A stretch of 43,903 nucleotides of DNA from Chloroflexota bacterium (GCA_017853275.1 JAFMJV010000002.1:100888-144790), one strand, 5' to 3'. Shown: positions 1 to 10,244, counted from the first letter of the stretch. The notes: a model not told the origin generated them from the sequence alone. Made by a program: numbers and translations.

Positions 1-723
1 CTCGCCGGGGCGATCCTCCCCCGTCTCCGGGTCCACCACGTGATAGCGGATCGTCCACAGCGACCCGGTCTCCGGGGTGGCGATCACCTCGAGGTCCGAA
101 AGGCTCGTCCGGCAGCTGGGGCACCAGTTGATGAGCGTCTCGCTCCGGTAGGCGAGCCCGTCCTGGTAGAGCCGGAGGAAGGCCTCGCGGACCGCGCGGG
201 ACGAGACCTCGTCCATCGTGAAGCGGAGCCGGGTCCAGTCGAGCGACGCCCCCACCCGGCGCTGCTGGCCGAGCATGACCGCGCGCGTCTCCTCCACGAA
301 GCGCCACATCCGCTCGAGGTAGCGCTCCCGCCCGAGCGAGGCGCGCGTCTCCCCCTCGCCGGCGATGATCCGGTCGAGGACGAACTGGGCGGCGATGCTC
401 GCGTGATCGAGGCCGGGCAGGAAGAGCGTGGGGCGCCGCTGCATCCGGGCGTGGCGGACCATGAGGTCCTCCACCGCGCTCCGCTGGGCATGCCCGAGGT
501 GGAGCGATCCGGTGACGTTCGGCGGCGGCTGGATGACGACGAAGGGCTCACGGTCCGGCAGGGCCCGGGATCCGGCTCCGTCCGGCGCGAAGACGCCGGC
601 CTCCAGCCAGCGCTCGTAGACGAGCGGCTCGAGCTCACCCGGCCGGTAGGCGCGCCCCATCTCCGCGGCGAGCGGGCCGGACGGGGCGGCGCGGTCGGGC
701 TGGGGGGCTCGGTCGTTCGTCAT
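1..723 (-). CDS. valS: Valine--tRNA ligase, N-terminal part (runs off left edge)
   Basis: Charges tRNA-Val with valine in the cytoplasm (class I aminoacyl-tRNA synthetase). The 241 codons present begin at an ATG at 723 and stay open to the window edge. The class I HIGH signature appears as PPPNVTGSLHLGHA (residues about 66-79), followed by the DHA motif (PGLDHASIAAQ, where most ValS read DHAGIATQ), the LGASLDW-type motif and INWCPSCRTSLSDLEV, which is typical of ValS rather than IleS or LeuS. The KMSKS loop and anticodon-binding domain lie outside the window. It follows clpX on the same strand with a gap of about 34 bp, so it may be the last gene of the tig-clpP-clpX run. Identification as ValS is secure; the DHAS variant is noted as unusual. 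Confidence 0.93.
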   Translation of the reverse strand, partial: MTNDRAPQPDRAAPSGPLAAEMGRAYRPGELEPLVYERWLEAGVFAPDGAGSRALPDREPFVVIQPPPNVTGSLHLGHAQRSAVEDLMVRHARMQRRPTLFLPGLDHASIAAQFVLDRIIAGEGETRASLGRERYLERMWRFVEETRAVMLGQQRRVGASLDWTRLRFTMDEVSSRAVREAFLRLYQDGLAYRSETLINWCPSCRTSLSDLEVIATPETGSLWTIRYHVVDPETGEDRPGE

Positions 724-757
724 CGCTCCGCCGGGGTGTCCCGCGGCGCGGCACCGG

Positions 758-2056
<1,299 letters not shown>

Positions 2057-2101
2057 CCCGTGCGGATCCTCCCCTGCTCGTCGCCCGGCCGGCGGTGCGG
2101 C

Positions 2102-2854
2102 CTAGCGGCTCGCCTTCCCGGAACCGGGAGCGGGCGGCTCATCCGCGGCCGGCGCGGCGGCCGGCGTGGACGCTCCGCCACGACGCGCCTCGCTGATGAG
2201 CGAGCCGTCGCGCTCGGCGTAGACCTCGTCGATGATGCCATAGGCCCGGGCCTGCTCGGGGCTCATGAAGTAGTCGCGCTCGGTGTCCCGGGCGACCTTC
2301 TCCGCGTCCTGTCCGGTGTGGCGGGCAAGGATCGCGTGGAGCCGCTGGTTGAGCTCCTCCAGCTCCCGGACCTGGATGAGGACGTCCGGCGTGGCCCCCC
2401 GGAACCCGCCCGATCCCTGGTGGATCATGATCCGGCTATTCGGCAGCGAGTAGCGCTTCCCCTTGGCCCCCGCGGCGAGGAGGACGGAGGCCATGGAGGC
2501 GGCCATCCCGATGCAGATCGTGCTCACCGGGGCGCGCAGGTACTGCATCGTGTCGTAGATCGCGAGGCCGGAGGTGACGACGCCACCGGGGGAGTTGATG
2601 TAGATGCTGATGTCCCGCTCGGGGTCCTCGGCCTCGAGGAAGAGGAGCTGGGCGATGATCAGGTTCGCCATGTGATCCTCGATCTGGTCACCCAGAAAGA
2701 TGATCCGCTCCTTGAGCAGGCGGCTGTAGATGTCGTACGCACGCTCACCGCGGCTGGAGCTCTCGATGACCATCGGGACGAGCATCGCGGTCGTCTCGCG
2801 GGCCGCCGCAAGAGCCCGGGACGTGGAGGGCGCGCTGCGCGGCCGGGAGATCAT
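2102..2854 (-). CDS. clpP: ATP-dependent Clp protease proteolytic subunit ClpP
   Basis: Serine peptidase subunit of the Clp protease. The catalytic triad is visible as Ser120 (in GMAASMAS), His145 (in RIMIHQ) and Asp194 (in TERDYFM). The His-to-Asp spacing of 49 residues equals that of E. coli ClpP. At 250 residues it is longer than the usual 195-205, because of an N-terminal extension of about 25 residues (the recognisable protein begins near LVPMVIE) and an Ala/Pro-rich tail of about 25 residues. The ATG overlaps the tig stop in an ATGA arrangement, so translational coupling is likely. An internal start at Met24 (AMLVPMV) would give a more usual length, so the true N-terminus is uncertain. 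The extension could also be a propeptide, since ClpP is often self-processed. Confidence 0.96.
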   Translation of the reverse strand: MISRPRSAPSTSRALAAARETTAMLVPMVIESSSRGERAYDIYSRLLKERIIFLGDQIEDHMANLIIAQLLFLEAEDPERDISIYINSPGGVVTSGLAIYDTMQYLRAPVSTICIGMAASMASVLLAAGAKGKRYSLPNSRIMIHQGSGGFRGATPDVLIQVRELEELNQRLHAILARHTGQDAEKVARDTERDYFMSPEQARAYGIIDEVYAERDGSLISEARRGGASTPAAAPAADEPPAPGSGKASR

Positions 2855-4230
2855 GCCCCCACCTCCGCCGCCTGGGGCTGGGATTCGCTGTGCTGGACGT
2901 TCGAGAACTCGGGGTGTGCGGCGATCCAGCGGTCGATGATCCCCTCCACCGTCCGCGTCCGGCGCAGCGTGGAGCGGATGTAGGAGCGGCCGCGCGGCGA
3001 GCCGAGGTACTCCACGAGCCGCTGGTTGTCCGCGTTGGCGGCGCGCCCACGGGCGACCTCCGCCTCGATATCCGCCTCCGGGACCTCGACCTTCTCCGCG
3101 TCCGCGACGGCACCGAGGACGAGGAGCACCTTCACCCGGTGCTCGGCGCCCTCGCGCATCTCCTCGCGCAGCTTCGACTCGTCGCGCTCGGTGGCCTCGA
3201 GGTACTCCGGGAGCCCGATCCCCTGCTCGGCGAGGCGGACCTTCAGTTCATCCACCATCACCTCGACCTCGCGCTCCACGAGGTGATCCGAGGGCTCGAC
3301 GGTGGCGTTGGCGGCCGCGTACTCGATGATCTTGTCCGCGAACTCGTGGCGCGCCCGGTCGAGCGCGTTCCGCTCGAGGCGGCCGCGGATCTCCGTGCGC
3401 AGCGCATCGAGCGAGGCATACGCCCCGAGCGATGCCGCGAAGTCGTCGTCCAGCTCCGGCAGGCGCCGCTCGCGCAGCTCCCGCAGCGTCACCGCGAAGG
3501 AGACCTCCTGACCGGCGAGCTCCTCCTGGCCGTAGTCCGCCGGGAAGGTGATGTCGAAGCTCTTCTCCGCGCCCTCGGCGAGGCCGATGAGCTGATCCTC
3601 GAAGCCGGGGATCATCCGCTCGGCGCCGATGATGAGCGGGAACCGCTCTGCCTGCGCACCCTCCACCGGCTCACCGTTCCGGGTCCCGGAGAAGCCGATG
3701 ACGACGTAGTCGCCCGACTGGGCGGCGCGCCCCTCGACGGGGGCGAGCGACGCCTGCTGGTCGCGCAGCTGGTCGAGGACCTGGGTGACCTTCTCGTCCG
3801 TCACCTCCTCGATCTCCGGGGTGAACCCGAAGCCCGCGTAGTCCCCGAGCGTCACGGACGGCCGGAGCGGGAAGCTCGCCTTCCAGGTGGCGCCGGAGAG
3901 CTCGGAGAAGGCGATCCACTCGGGAGCCGAGGGGAGCTCGAGGATGTCCAGGTCCGCCTTCTCGCGGATCGCCTCGATGACCGAGCGCCGGTAGAGGTGG
4001 TCCCGGGCGTCGTCGTAGATCGGGTCCGGACGGGCCGGATCGGAGCGATCGATGCCGAGCGCACGCTCGAGCATCGGGCGCGGCGCCTTGCCGGGCCGGA
4101 AGCCGGGGAGACGGACCCGCTGCGCCTGGTGGTGGACGGCCTCGTCCACGGCGGCGCGGACGCGCTCGGGGGTGACCTCGACCTCGAGGATGACGGTGCT
4201 GCGCTCGGACGGTGTCGCGGTGACCTTCAC
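2851..4230 (-). CDS. tig: Trigger factor, ribosome-associated chaperone and prolyl isomerase
   Basis: Binds the ribosome exit tunnel and shields nascent chains. The N-terminal domain carries the ribosome-docking signature GFRPGK (43-48). A FKBP-type peptidyl-prolyl isomerase domain occupies roughly residues 165-255 (it contains [10 protein letters not shown] and [11 protein letters not shown]), and a helical C-terminal chaperone domain follows. The length of 459 residues is within the family range. There is an acidic-to-proline-rich stretch after the docking motif (about 60-75). It is the first gene of the tig-clpP-clpX operon, overlapping clpP by 4 bp. A TATACT -10 element lies 33 bp upstream. 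Confidence 0.95.
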   Translation of the reverse strand: MKVTATPSERSTVILEVEVTPERVRAAVDEAVHHQAQRVRLPGFRPGKAPRPMLERALGIDRSDPARPDPIYDDARDHLYRRSVIEAIREKADLDILELPSAPEWIAFSELSGATWKASFPLRPSVTLGDYAGFGFTPEIEEVTDEKVTQVLDQLRDQQASLAPVEGRAAQSGDYVVIGFSGTRNGEPVEGAQAERFPLIIGAERMIPGFEDQLIGLAEGAEKSFDITFPADYGQEELAGQEVSFAVTLRELRERRLPELDDDFAASLGAYASLDALRTEIRGRLERNALDRARHEFADKIIEYAAANATVEPSDHLVEREVEVMVDELKVRLAEQGIGLPEYLEATERDESKLREEMREGAEHRVKVLLVLGAVADAEKVEVPEADIEAEVARGRAANADNQRLVEYLGSPRGRSYIRSTLRRTRTVEGIIDRWIAAHPEFSNVQHSESQPQAAEVGA

Positions 4231-4262
4231 GGTCGGGGGATCTCCTGCTGCGTGGCCGGTGG

Positions 4263-4268
4263 AGTATA
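4263..4268 (-). promoter_or_regulatory. -10 element for tig-clpP-clpX
   Basis: Read on the minus strand the hexamer is TATACT, one mismatch from TATAAT, inside an otherwise GC-rich gap. It lies about 33 bp before the tig ATG. I see no good -35 at 16-18 bp, so this is a partial promoter call. Confidence 0.5.
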
Positions 4269-4327
4269 CGGAGCGCGGCCCTCCGGCGTATCCCGCGCCC
4301 TGTGGAGGGGGCCCGGGACCCCGGCGC

Positions 4328-4333
4328 TACACT
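4328..4333 (+). promoter_or_regulatory. -10 element for tRNA-Leu
   Basis: TACACT ends 8 bp before the first base of the tRNA, the right distance for initiation at or just before the mature 5' end. The same TA(C/G)A(C/A)T form recurs before several genes in the window. No clear -35 is seen. Confidence 0.5.
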
Positions 4334-4341
4334 CGCCCGGC

Positions 4342-4427
4342 GCGGAAGTGGTGGAACGGCAGACACGCCGGCCTTAGGAGCCGGTGCCCGCAAGGGCGTG
4401 AGGGTTCGACCCCCTCCTTCCGCACCA
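4342..4427 (+). tRNA. tRNA-Leu (anticodon UAG)
   Basis: A full class II tRNA cloverleaf can be folded. The acceptor stem is GCGGAAG (4342-4348) with CTTCCGC (4417-4423), followed by discriminator A and an encoded CCA (4425-4427). The anticodon stem is CCGGC/GCCGG around the seven-base loop CTTAGGA, giving anticodon TAG. The long variable arm (TGCCCGCAAGGGCGT) is a stable hairpin as expected for leucine tRNAs. The T arm is GAGGG-TTCGACC-CCCTC. It is a lone gene between divergent tig and convergent membrane-protein genes. Confidence 0.95.
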
Positions 4428-4448
4428 GGCCGTTCCCGGTGCCGTCGC

Positions 4449-5060
4449 TCAGCGCGGACCTTCCTCGGTCGCCGAGAAGAGCCGTTCCACGAGGCTCTTC
4501 GCCGCCTGCCGCCCGATCGGCCCCACGAGGACGTCGTAGGTGCGCCAGAAGGAGATCGTGGCGCTCGCGGCGGGACGGACCTTGCCGCGGGCCCGCAGAT
4601 AGTCCGCGAAGTCCTGCTCGATCGCCCTCCGGATCTTCGGGTCGCGGGCGAGCGCATGGTCGCGCAGGACCCGCTCGATCTCGTCCGGCAGGAGCCCCGC
4701 GCCGGACGGCCGGCGGCGCGGGATGAGCCGTCCGGCCGCGCGCAGGACCCGCTTCGGTCCGCCGACCGCGAGGAACCCCGCACCGCCGGCGAGCGCCGCC
4801 GTCCGGAGCGGATCGCGCCGGAACCACTCCCGCGGGTCGATCGCGATCTTCCCGGTGTCCACCGCGCCATCGAGCGCCTCGCCGAGCGCGGAGCGTGCCT
4901 CCGCGACGGAGCGCGCCGCCTCCGCCACGCGGGGGTCGAGCGGGCGCGCGGGCGCCTCCTCGCTCGTGGCCGGGGCGGAGACCTCGGCTGCGGCCGCACG
5001 CCGCGCCGCCTTGCGCTCGGCCTTGCGGGCCGCCTTCTCCGGATCCTTCATCCCGCTCAT
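4449..5060 (-). CDS. Hypothetical protein with charged N-terminus and DUF3618-like segment
   Basis: I do not recognise a defined family. The 203-residue protein starts with a strongly basic Lys/Arg/Ala-rich stretch (about 1-30), then a helical region, then WFRRDPLRTAALAGGAGFLAVG (about residues 75-95). That segment resembles the one weakly hydrophobic helix of DUF3618/YqjD-type envelope proteins. A basic RLIPRRRP patch follows, and the C-terminal half is soluble-looking. I chose the start MSGMKDPEKA at 5060, whose ATGA overlaps the stop of the upstream holin-like gene; an in-frame start 33 bp upstream is possible. The tight coupling suggests both proteins act at the membrane together. Function unknown. 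Confidence 0.7.
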   Translation of the reverse strand: MSGMKDPEKAARKAERKAARRAAAAEVSAPATSEEAPARPLDPRVAEAARSVAEARSALGEALDGAVDTGKIAIDPREWFRRDPLRTAALAGGAGFLAVGGPKRVLRAAGRLIPRRRPSGAGLLPDEIERVLRDHALARDPKIRRAIEQDFADYLRARGKVRPAASATISFWRTYDVLVGPIGRQAAKSLVERLFSATEEGPR

Positions 5061-5866
5061 CGTCCGGTGGCCCTCCGCAGCAGCCGGTCCCACTCCGCGC
5101 GCGCCCAGGCCCGCGTCTCCTCCGCCGCGGCGATCGATGCGCGCGGGACGAGGCGGTCATAGCGGGCACCCGGGTCGATCCCGGCGCGGGTCGCGAGCAG
5201 GAGCGTCACACCGATCGCGGCGAGGAGCCCGATCGTGACCCCGATCGCGGCGGCCACGTCCCAGGCGAAGGGAAGGAGGACGAGGGCGAGCCCGATGATC
5301 GCGCCGGCGATGGCGCCCACCAGGACGCTGCGCCCGATCCCGGAGCGGCCGCGCGCGATGAGCGCGGCGACGAAGGCACCGACGATCCCCCACAGGACGA
5401 GACCCGCGAGCGCGGGCTGCGCGACGACCGGCTGCCCCGTGGCCTCCGCGAGCGTCTCCCCGACGAAGCGGGCGCCGGAACCGGCGATCCCGGCACCGAG
5501 GACGATCGCGACGATGAGCCCGATCGCGGCCCCCGCCACGAGACCGCGGATCGCGACGCGCGGCGGGCCGCCCGCGAGCTCGAGGGCGATCGGGACGCAG
5601 ACAAGGACGGTGGCGAGCGTCCCGTGGAGGACCCCCCAGCCGAGCGAACCGAAGAGCCACTCACCGAGGAAGAGCCACCCGCCGACCCAGAGGAGGACGA
5701 GGAGAAGCGTGGCGAGGAGGAGGAGAGCTGCGGCGAGACCCGCGACGATCGCGAGCTCACGGCCCGCGACGGAGAGCTCCGCGCGCAGCAGGGCGAGGTG
5801 CGCCTGCGCGAGGGCAAGGCCCCGGGTGCGCAGCCGCCCGATCGTGACGGCGATCAGCCGGGGCAC
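5057..5866 (-). CDS. Holin-like (Phage_holin_3_6 type) multi-pass membrane protein
   Basis: The N-terminal 80 residues show an amphipathic helix (LALAQAHLALLRAELSVAG) running into two close hydrophobic segments (AIVAGLAAALLLLATLLLVLL and a following one). This is the pattern of the actinobacterial holin-X / YqjE-like family, which despite its name is usually chromosomal and not lytic. Three or four further hydrophobic segments follow (total length 269), so it is longer than the small family members. The start used is GTG at 5866, preceded by GGGGAGGG. Protein-like sequence continues upstream to a CTG at 5929 preceded by GGAG, so a longer N-terminus is possible. A minus-strand TATCCT -10 candidate lies at 5961-5966. 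The next gene overlaps by 4 bp. Confidence 0.75.
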   Translation of the reverse strand: MPRLIAVTIGRLRTRGLALAQAHLALLRAELSVAGRELAIVAGLAAALLLLATLLLVLLWVGGWLFLGEWLFGSLGWGVLHGTLATVLVCVPIALELAGGPPRVAIRGLVAGAAIGLIVAIVLGAGIAGSGARFVGETLAEATGQPVVAQPALAGLVLWGIVGAFVAALIARGRSGIGRSVLVGAIAGAIIGLALVLLPFAWDVAAAIGVTIGLLAAIGVTLLLATRAGIDPGARYDRLVPRASIAAAEETRAWARAEWDRLLRRATGR

Positions 5867-6041
5867 GCTCTCGCCCTCCCCGCGGCGCGGGGGGCGATCG
5901 GAGGTGGGGCCGGCGGACGGGTCGGTCAGGGGGATCTCCGGTTTCGGGGGGCCTCCGGGAAGGATAGCGCGACCGCGTCCGGCGTCCCGTCCGGCGGTCG
6001 TGCCACGCAACCTGTCACTCGGGTGGCAGAATCTTCCCGCC

Positions 6042-6227
6042 ATGGACGACATCCTCGACGACCTCACGCTCCTGGCGGCCATCGACGACGACCCGATCTG
6101 CACGATCTGCGGCGGGACCCTGGACGGCGACCCGGAGGACGACCCCACCCATCCGGGCGGCCCGATGTGCGGGGAGTGCTTCCGCGCCCGGGAGATGGAC
6201 GAGGAGATCTGGGCCTCGGATCTCTGA
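6042..6227 (+). CDS. Small zinc-ribbon protein
   Basis: A 61-residue acidic protein with two CxxC pairs (CTIC at about 25-28 and CGEC at about 47-50) separated by an acidic, Pro/Gly-rich loop. This arrangement would bind one zinc. It has no other recognisable domain. An extended -10-like TGGCAGAAT ends 9 bp before the ATG and there is no Shine-Dalgarno, so the mRNA may be leaderless or nearly so. It is divergent from the holin-like gene and 21 bp upstream of the UvrD2-like helicase on the same strand, so co-transcription is likely. Function unknown; nucleic-acid or protein binding is a guess. Confidence 0.72.
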   Translation: MDDILDDLTLLAAIDDDPICTICGGTLDGDPEDDPTHPGGPMCGECFRAREMDEEIWASDL

Positions 6228-6248
6228 CCACGCCCCGGGAAGCGCCCG

Positions 6249-8318
6249 GTGAGCGATGACCGCTACCCTCGCTCCGTGACCCCCGATCCCACCCCCTGGC
6301 TCGCCGGCCTCACCGAGGCCCAGGCACAGGCCGTCCTCGCCGTCCGTGGACCCGTCGTCATCCATGCCGGTGCCGGGACCGGGAAGACGACCACGATCAT
6401 CCGCCGTGCCGCCTGGGCGGCGGCGTCCGGCGCCGTCGACCCGCGCACCGCGCTCCTCGTCACCTTCACGGAGAAGGCAGCCGCGGAGCTCGTCGCGCGC
6501 CTTGCGGAGGCCGGGATCACGGGAATGACGGCGCGGACCGTCCACGGGGCGGCCTGGGCACAGCTCCGCCACTTCTGGCCGCGGCGGCATCCGGACCGTG
6601 CGCTCCCCGAGGTCCTCGGCAATCCCTATCGCATCGTCGGACGGCTCGCGCGGCGCCTTCCCGGCGGCTTCGCCTTCACCCCGGCGCGCGACCTCGTGGA
6701 CGAGATCGGATGGGCCCGGGCGCACAGCCTCGGCCCCGGCACCTATGCCGCCGGCCTCGACGGGCACGAGCCGCCGATCCCGCCCGATCTCGTGGCGCGG
6801 ATCTTCCGCGACTACGAGCGGGAGAAGCGACGCGAGGGGGTGATCGACTTCCACGACATGCTCGCCCTCACCGCGGAGCTCCTCGAGGAGGACGCGGAGG
6901 CCCGCGCCCGTGTCCACGAGCGGTACGCCTGGTTCTCCGTGGACGAGTACCAGGACACGAGCGCGGACCAGCAACGCCTGATCGACCTGTGGGTCGGGGA
7001 TCGGCAGGACCTGTGCGTCGTGGGCGACCTGGATCAGACGATCCACACCTACGCCGGGGCGAGCCCCGCCTTCCTCGCGGGCTTCACGGATCGCTACCCG
7101 CAGGCGGTCGTGGCGGACCTGCGGGAGAACCATCGCTCCAGCCCGGAGATCCTCGCGCTCGCGAACCGCGCGATCGGACGCGGTCCCGGGCGCGGGCTCG
7201 TGGCGACCCGCCCATCCGGCCCGCCCCCGTCCTTCACCGCCCACGCGGACGAGACCGAGGAGATCGCGGCGCTCACCGCTGCGGTCCGCGGTCATCTCGC
7301 CGCGGGGACGCCGGCAGCGGAGATCGCCGTCCTCGTCCGCCTCAACGCCCAGCTCCTCCCGATCGAGCTCGCCTTCCGCGAGGCCGGGATCCCCTTCCGG
7401 CTCCGCGGGCGCCGCTTCTTCGACCGGCCGGAGATCCGCGACGCCCTGGCGATCCTCGGCCGGGACGGGCCCACCGGGACGGGGGAGGCGCTCTTCACCG
7501 CCCTGGAACGCCTCTTCCGTGAGCGCCTCGGCTACGAGACGGAGACGGTCCGCGGAGCCGAGGCCCGCGAGCGGCAGGCCGCGCTCCGCTCCCTTCTCGC
7601 TCTCTCCGCGGAGGCCCTGCGCGCGGAGCCCACCCGGGATGCGGCAGGCCTCGTGGATGCGCTCCGGCGCCGCGCAGCGGAGGAGGCGGCGGACCCGGAG
7701 GCGGAGACGGGCGTCACGCTCTCCACCCTCCACCGCGCGAAAGGGCTGGAATGGGAGGTCGTCTTCCTCCCCGCCCTCGAGGACGGGCTCCTCCCCTACG
7801 AGCGGAGCGCGGAGGACCCGGAGCGGCTCGCCGAGGAGCGCCGCCTCCTCTACGTGGGGATCACCCGCGCGCGCCGTGTGCTCGGGATCTCGTGGGCGCA
7901 CCGGCGGGATGTCGGCGGCCGTGCGCGGAACCGCGAGGCGAGCCCCTTCCTCCTCGTGGCCGCCCCGGACGCGGTCCGGCGCGCCGAGCTCGCCGCCCGG
8001 CCGGCGCCGGGCCGTCCCCGCCTTCCCCGGCCCGGATCGGCGACCTCCCGCACGGGTCGCGGAGTGGCGGATCCGGAGGTCGCGATCGACCGGGAGACGC
8101 CGGGCTTCCGGGCGCTCCGCGCGTGGCGGCTGGAGGTGGCGCGGGAGCGCGGCGTCGCGCCCTTCATCATCGCCCCGGACCGCGTCCTGGACGCGATCGT
8201 CCGGGCCGCACCGCGGTCTCTCGCAGACCTGGAGGCGATCCGGGGTGTCGGCCCGCGGACCCTCGAGGAGCACGGACGGGCGATCCTCGACGCGCTGGAG
8301 TCCGCAGGGCCGGGCTGA
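6249..8318 (+). CDS. UvrD2-like superfamily 1 DNA helicase with C-terminal HRDC domain
   Basis: 3'-5' DNA helicase of the UvrD/PcrA/Rep family, likely acting in repair. Walker A is GAGTGKT (41-47); motif II is DEYQDT (about 232-237) where UvrD usually has DEFQD; motif III is GDLDQTIHTYAGA; motif IV is ENHRSSPEIL; motif V is TLHRAKGLEWE (about 492); motif VI is LLYVGITRARR (about 534). An HRDC domain occupies about 617-687 (SLADLEAIRGVGPRTLEEHG), the architecture of mycobacterial UvrD2, but no tetracysteine linker is seen. At 689 residues it is close to UvrD2 length. The GTG at 6249 is used here; a second in-frame GTG at 6276 sits exactly six bases after TACCCT and could be a leaderless start. 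Confidence 0.92.
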   Translation: MSDDRYPRSVTPDPTPWLAGLTEAQAQAVLAVRGPVVIHAGAGTGKTTTIIRRAAWAAASGAVDPRTALLVTFTEKAAAELVARLAEAGITGMTARTVHGAAWAQLRHFWPRRHPDRALPEVLGNPYRIVGRLARRLPGGFAFTPARDLVDEIGWARAHSLGPGTYAAGLDGHEPPIPPDLVARIFRDYEREKRREGVIDFHDMLALTAELLEEDAEARARVHERYAWFSVDEYQDTSADQQRLIDLWVGDRQDLCVVGDLDQTIHTYAGASPAFLAGFTDRYPQAVVADLRENHRSSPEILALANRAIGRGPGRGLVATRPSGPPPSFTAHADETEEIAALTAAVRGHLAAGTPAAEIAVLVRLNAQLLPIELAFREAGIPFRLRGRRFFDRPEIRDALAILGRDGPTGTGEALFTALERLFRERLGYETETVRGAEARERQAALRSLLALSAEALRAEPTRDAAGLVDALRRRAAEEAADPEAETGVTLSTLHRAKGLEWEVVFLPALEDGLLPYERSAEDPERLAEERRLLYVGITRARRVLGISWAHRRDVGGRARNREASPFLLVAAPDAVRRAELAARPAPGRPRLPRPGSATSRTGRGVADPEVAIDRETPGFRALRAWRLEVARERGVAPFIIAPDRVLDAIVRAAPRSLADLEAIRGVGPRTLEEHGRAILDALESAGPG

Positions 8319-8341
8319 GGCCGGAGGAGCGGCGGACACGA

Positions 8342-8400
8342 CGACGCCCGGCCGGAGCCGGGCGTCGGATGTGCAGCGTGCCGGGGCCGGACGGCCCCGG
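8342..8400. terminator. Tandem GC hairpins between convergent uvrD2-like gene and groL
   Basis: Two perfect hairpins lie side by side. 8342-8352 pairs with 8357-8367 (11 bp, loop CGGA), and 8381-8389 pairs with 8392-8400 (9 bp around GA). Neither is followed by a T-tract. Being symmetric, they could terminate both converging genes. Confidence 0.6.
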
Positions 8401-8411
8401 GAGGGCCGGAC

Positions 8412-10049
8412 CTAGAAGTCCATCCCGCCGCCGGGCGGCATCGCCGGCGCGGCCGGCTTGGGCTCCGGCTTGTCCGTGATCATCGCCTCGGTCGTGAGGA
8501 CCATGGACGCGATCGAGGACGCGTTCTCCACCGCCGAGCGGGTCACCTTCGCCGGATCGAGGATCCCCTCGGCGATCATGTCCACGTAGGCGCCGGTCAT
8601 CACGTTGTAGCCGAGCTTGGGGTTCTTCTGCTCCCCCTGCATCCGGCGGACGTTCTCGAGGACGACGTTCCCGTCCAGGCCCGCGTTGTCCGCGAGCTTG
8701 CGCATCGGCTGCTCGAGCGCCTTGCGCACGATCGCGACACCGACCGCGGCGTCACCCTCGAGGCGGATCGCATCGAGCGAGGACTGCACGGCGAGGAGAG
8801 CCACGCCGCCACCGGGGACGATCCCCTCCTCGAGCGCGGAACGCGTCGCGGAGAGCGCGTCCTCGACGCGGTGCTTCTTCTCCTTGAGCTCGACCTCCGT
8901 GCCGGCGCCGACCTTGATGATCGCGACGCCGCCGGCGAGCTTCGCCAGGCGCTCCTGGAGCTTCTCGCGGTCGTAGTCCGAGGTGGTCTCCTCGATCTGC
9001 GCCTTGATCTGCTTCATCCGGCCGTCGATCGAGGCCTGATCGCCCTTCCCCTCGATGACCGTCGTGTTGTCCTTGTTGGACACGACGCGGCGCGCGCGCC
9101 CGAGATCGGTGAGCTCGATCGTGTCCAGCTTCCGGCCGACCTCCTCCGAGATCACCTGTCCACCGGAGAGGACGGCGATGTCGCGGAGCATCTCCTTGCG
9201 CCGGTCGCCGAAGCCCGGCGCCTTCACGGCGAGGACATTGACGACGCCGCGGAGCTTGTTCACGACGAGCGTCGCGAGGGCCTCCCCGTCGACATCCTCG
9301 GCGATGATCAGGAGCTCCTTGCGCCCGGTCTGGAGGACCTTCTCGAGCGTGGGGACGATATCCGCGATCGCCGAGATCTTGCGGTCCGTGATGAGCAGGA
9401 AGGGCTCGTCCAGGGCCGCCTCCATCCGGGCGGTGTCCGTGACGAAGTAGGGGCTGATGTAGCCCCGGTCGAACTGCATCCCCTCGACGTACTCGGTCTC
9501 GAAGGCCATCGTCTTCGATTCCTCGACGGTGATCACGCCGTCCTTGCCGGTCTTGTCGAAGACGTCCGCGATGAGCTCGCCGATCTCCCGGTCCGCCGCG
9601 CTGATCGCGGCGACCTGGGCGATATCCTCGTGACCCTTGACGGGGACCGCGAGCGCGCGGATCGCGGCCGAGAGCGCGGACTCGGCGGCGTCGATGCCGA
9701 CCTTGATCTGCATCGGGTTCGCGCCCGCCGCGACGTTCTTCAGCCCCTCGGCGACGATCGCCTGGGCGAGGACGGTGGCGGTGGTCGTGCCGTCGCCGGC
9801 GACGTCCTCGGTCTTGGTGGCGGCTTCCTTGAGGAGCTGCGCGCCCATGTTCTCGAAGGGGTCGTCGAGGGCGATGTCGCGGGCGACGGTGACGCCGTCG
9901 TGGGTCACGGTCGGGGCGCCGAACTTCTTGTCCAACGCGACGTTCCGGCCCTTGGGCCCGAGCGTCGTCGAGACCGCGTCCGCCAGCGCGTCGATGCCCC
10001 GCTTCAGGTGGGCGCGGGCTTCCTCGTCGTAGGCGATCAGCTTGGCCAT
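8412..10049 (-). CDS. groL: Chaperonin GroEL (60 kDa)
   Basis: Forms the double-ring ATP-dependent folding chamber. The 545 residues contain the nucleotide-binding GDGTTT (85-90, catalytic Asp86) preceded by the usual [12 protein letters not shown] stretch. The C-terminus ends in a Gly-Met-Asp-Phe tail (PPGGGMDF), shorter than the repeated GGM tail of E. coli. The first residues [12 protein letters not shown] are typical. There is no groES directly upstream or elsewhere in the window, so this is either a solitary groL copy or groES lies elsewhere. It is regulated by a CIRCE element and a sigma-70 promoter upstream, with a leader of about 127 nt containing GGAGG near the start codon. Confidence 0.97.
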   Translation of the reverse strand: MAKLIAYDEEARAHLKRGIDALADAVSTTLGPKGRNVALDKKFGAPTVTHDGVTVARDIALDDPFENMGAQLLKEAATKTEDVAGDGTTTATVLAQAIVAEGLKNVAAGANPMQIKVGIDAAESALSAAIRALAVPVKGHEDIAQVAAISAADREIGELIADVFDKTGKDGVITVEESKTMAFETEYVEGMQFDRGYISPYFVTDTARMEAALDEPFLLITDRKISAIADIVPTLEKVLQTGRKELLIIAEDVDGEALATLVVNKLRGVVNVLAVKAPGFGDRRKEMLRDIAVLSGGQVISEEVGRKLDTIELTDLGRARRVVSNKDNTTVIEGKGDQASIDGRMKQIKAQIEETTSDYDREKLQERLAKLAGGVAIIKVGAGTEVELKEKKHRVEDALSATRSALEEGIVPGGGVALLAVQSSLDAIRLEGDAAVGVAIVRKALEQPMRKLADNAGLDGNVVLENVRRMQGEQKNPKLGYNVMTGAYVDMIAEGILDPAKVTRSAVENASSIASMVLTTEAMITDKPEPKPAAPAMPPGGGMDF

Positions 10050-10163
10050 GGGCTTGAAAGGACCTCCATCGTGTGGCTCTTCCGCCTCCCCCGGGGAGGA
10101 CGGGACCGATCCCCGGTCCGTGGTCGCAGGCCACCTGGGCCCGGGCGACCTCCCGGCCGGGAG

Positions 10164-10190
10164 TTAGCACTCGCAGGGGTAGATTGCTAA
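10164..10190 (-). promoter_or_regulatory. CIRCE operator (HrcA binding site) of groL
   Basis: TTAGCACTC (10164-10172), a 9-bp spacer, then GATTGCTAA (10182-10190). The CIRCE consensus is TTAGCACTC-N9-GAGTGCTAA, so there is one mismatch in the second arm. HrcA bound here would block the promoter whose -10 lies inside the repeat, giving heat-shock derepression. No hrcA gene is in the window. Confidence 0.9.
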
Positions 10191-10212
10191 CACATCCGCG
10201 CCGCCACGTCAA
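10184..10212 (-). promoter_or_regulatory. Sigma-70 promoter of groL
   Basis: On the minus strand, TTGACG (10207-10212), a 17-bp spacer and TAGCAA (10184-10189). The -10 overlaps one arm of the CIRCE, which explains how the repressor would act. Confidence 0.7.
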
Positions 10213-10232
10213 GGACGAGCCCTCGTCCACGC

Positions 10233-10238
10233 TAGACT
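10233..10238 (+). promoter_or_regulatory. -10 element of cinA, probably leaderless
   Basis: TAGACT is followed by six bases and then the ATG. Transcription would start at or beside the A of the start codon, and no Shine-Dalgarno is present. Confidence 0.55.
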
Positions 10239-10244
10239 CGCGCC

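Noticed and set aside
5057-5866. Holin-like gene taken as evidence of a prophage.
   Set aside because: No other phage gene, integrase or attachment repeat is visible, and holin-X-type domains are common in ordinary chromosomal membrane proteins.
6015-8339. Minus-strand open frame of 774 codons opposite the UvrD2-like helicase.
   Set aside because: The helicase on the plus strand has all SF1 motifs in order; the antisense frame has none and is a GC-skew artefact.
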